Source of the DNA: an uncultured Selenomonadales bacterium
GTDB taxonomy: Bacteria > Bacillota > Negativicutes > Selenomonadales > Selenomonadaceae
Assembly: GCA_946403735.1 (NCBI GenBank)
Contig: CAMJAZ010000067.1
Coordinates: forward strand, 1 to 7,407
Reading direction: 5' to 3'
Length of the DNA stretch: 7,407 nt
Shown here: positions 7,010 to 7,407 of the stretch, one piece after another
How the letters are laid out: the number at the start of each line of letters is the position of its first letter
Numbering within the stretch: the first letter of the stretch is position 1
The notes under the pieces: model-generated
Database searches by the model: none
Told to the model about the DNA's origin: nothing
What the model saw: only the letters and a program-made list of their open reading frames with translations
Translations under genes and position numbers: made by a program

Positions 7010-7407
7010 TTGAAAAAGGTATAGTCTTGTTTTTGTACCGACATTATACACGAAGGTCATTTGAATATCATTCACAAGGCAAGCGAATATGGTGAAGTTA
7101 TAGCTGGTGTACTGTTCGATTCAGCAATGTTAAAGTATAATCGGTTTCCTATAGCATCCTTTGAAGAGCGTATAAAAATGCTGGAAGAAATTCCCGAAGT
7201 ATCACGCGTCGTCATTCAAAATAATGTAATGTACGACGAAATAATTGCCGAGTTGAAACCAGATTATGTAATTCACGGCGACAATTGGCACGACGGTCCA
7301 CAATCACTGATTCGCCAAAATGTTATTGATGTTTTGCGTCAACAGTCCCAGAGGGGGGGGGGTAGACGGAAAGCTTATTGAAGTTCCGTATACTTACAAC
7401 GATAACG
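7010..7407 (+). pseudogene. Nucleotidyltransferase domain of a phosphoenolpyruvate-mutase-type protein, interrupted and 3' partial
   Basis: From TTG 7010 the frame reads LKKV, then TAG (7022-7024), then SCFCTDIIHEGH, and stays open to a TGA at 7379-7381. HEGH (7049-7060) is the HxGH motif of cytidylyltransferase-fold enzymes. Later PDYVIHGDNW and GPQSLIR match the N-terminal nucleotidyltransferase domain found fused to phosphoenolpyruvate mutase, which makes the C-P bond in phosphonate synthesis. Relatives have Tyr where the TAG sits. A run of ten G (7353-7362) follows VLRQ. After it, the family-like GKLIEVPYTYN lies one base out of frame (7368-7400) and stays open to the window edge. Starting at TTG 7061 would drop HEGH, so that shorter reading is unlikely to be active. 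The mutase domain, if present, lies beyond the window. It may be a pseudogene, a phase-variable gene, or carry sequencing errors. The domain call is good; the fusion is inferred from sequence type. Confidence 0.75.
7353..7362 (+). repeat. Homopolymer run of ten G within the last gene
   Basis: Ten consecutive G sit in an otherwise balanced-to-AT-rich coding stretch, exactly where the family-like frame shifts by one base. Nine G would join the frames before and after into one open frame to the window end. Such tracts are prone to slipped-strand change and also to sequencing error. Confidence 0.85.

Noticed and set aside
7022..7024. Amber codon read as pyrrolysine or another recoded amino acid
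   Set aside because: Relatives have an ordinary Tyr at this place, no catalytic need for a special residue is known, no recoding element was seen, and the gene has a second lesion. A point mutation or sequencing error is simpler.
7061..7381. A complete 106-residue protein starting at TTG 7061
   Set aside because: It would begin right after the HEGH catalytic motif, lacks a ribosome binding site, and its last residues come from the wrong frame after the G tract.

Overview
The window most likely comes from a low-to-medium GC, diderm member of the Firmicutes, probably Negativicutes (Selenomonas-like). This is an inference. It rests on a MutS2 protein that reads like Negativicutes homologues, strong AGGAGG-type ribosome binding sites, frequent TTG start codons, AT-rich intergenic regions and a HlyD-type periplasmic adaptor, which implies an outer membrane. 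No rRNA, tRNA, CRISPR array, insertion sequence or prophage gene was seen.

Layout. Positions 1-2241 (+) hold most of mutS2, cut by the left edge. It is followed 47 bases later, with no terminator between, by a HlyD-family membrane fusion protein (2289-3698, +). A hairpin at 3712-3748 can end transcription from both sides. Facing it on the minus strand is a small DUF805 membrane protein (3798-4268). A 175-base divergent promoter region (4269-4443) separates that gene from a lactate permease family transporter (4444-6006, +), which ends at a strong intrinsic terminator (6028-6071). Next come metF, methylenetetrahydrofolate reductase (6131-6976, +), and, 33 bases later, the 5' part of a nucleotidyltransferase gene (7010 to the right edge). 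The latter resembles the N-terminal domain of nucleotidyltransferase/phosphoenolpyruvate mutase fusion proteins of phosphonate biosynthesis.

The genes do not form one pathway. mutS2 plus the adaptor is one likely transcript, the DUF805 gene and the permease are single-gene units, and metF plus the nucleotidyltransferase is a third possible transcript. The most notable observations are in the last gene. It has an in-frame amber codon at position 5, where relatives carry an aromatic residue. It also has a run of ten G after which the family-like reading frame continues one base out of register. It is therefore a decayed gene, a phase-variable gene, or the site of sequencing errors. The second notable feature is a roughly 100-residue degenerate Glu-Asn-Ser/Pro-Thr repeat insertion inside the C-terminal beta domain of the HlyD-like adaptor.
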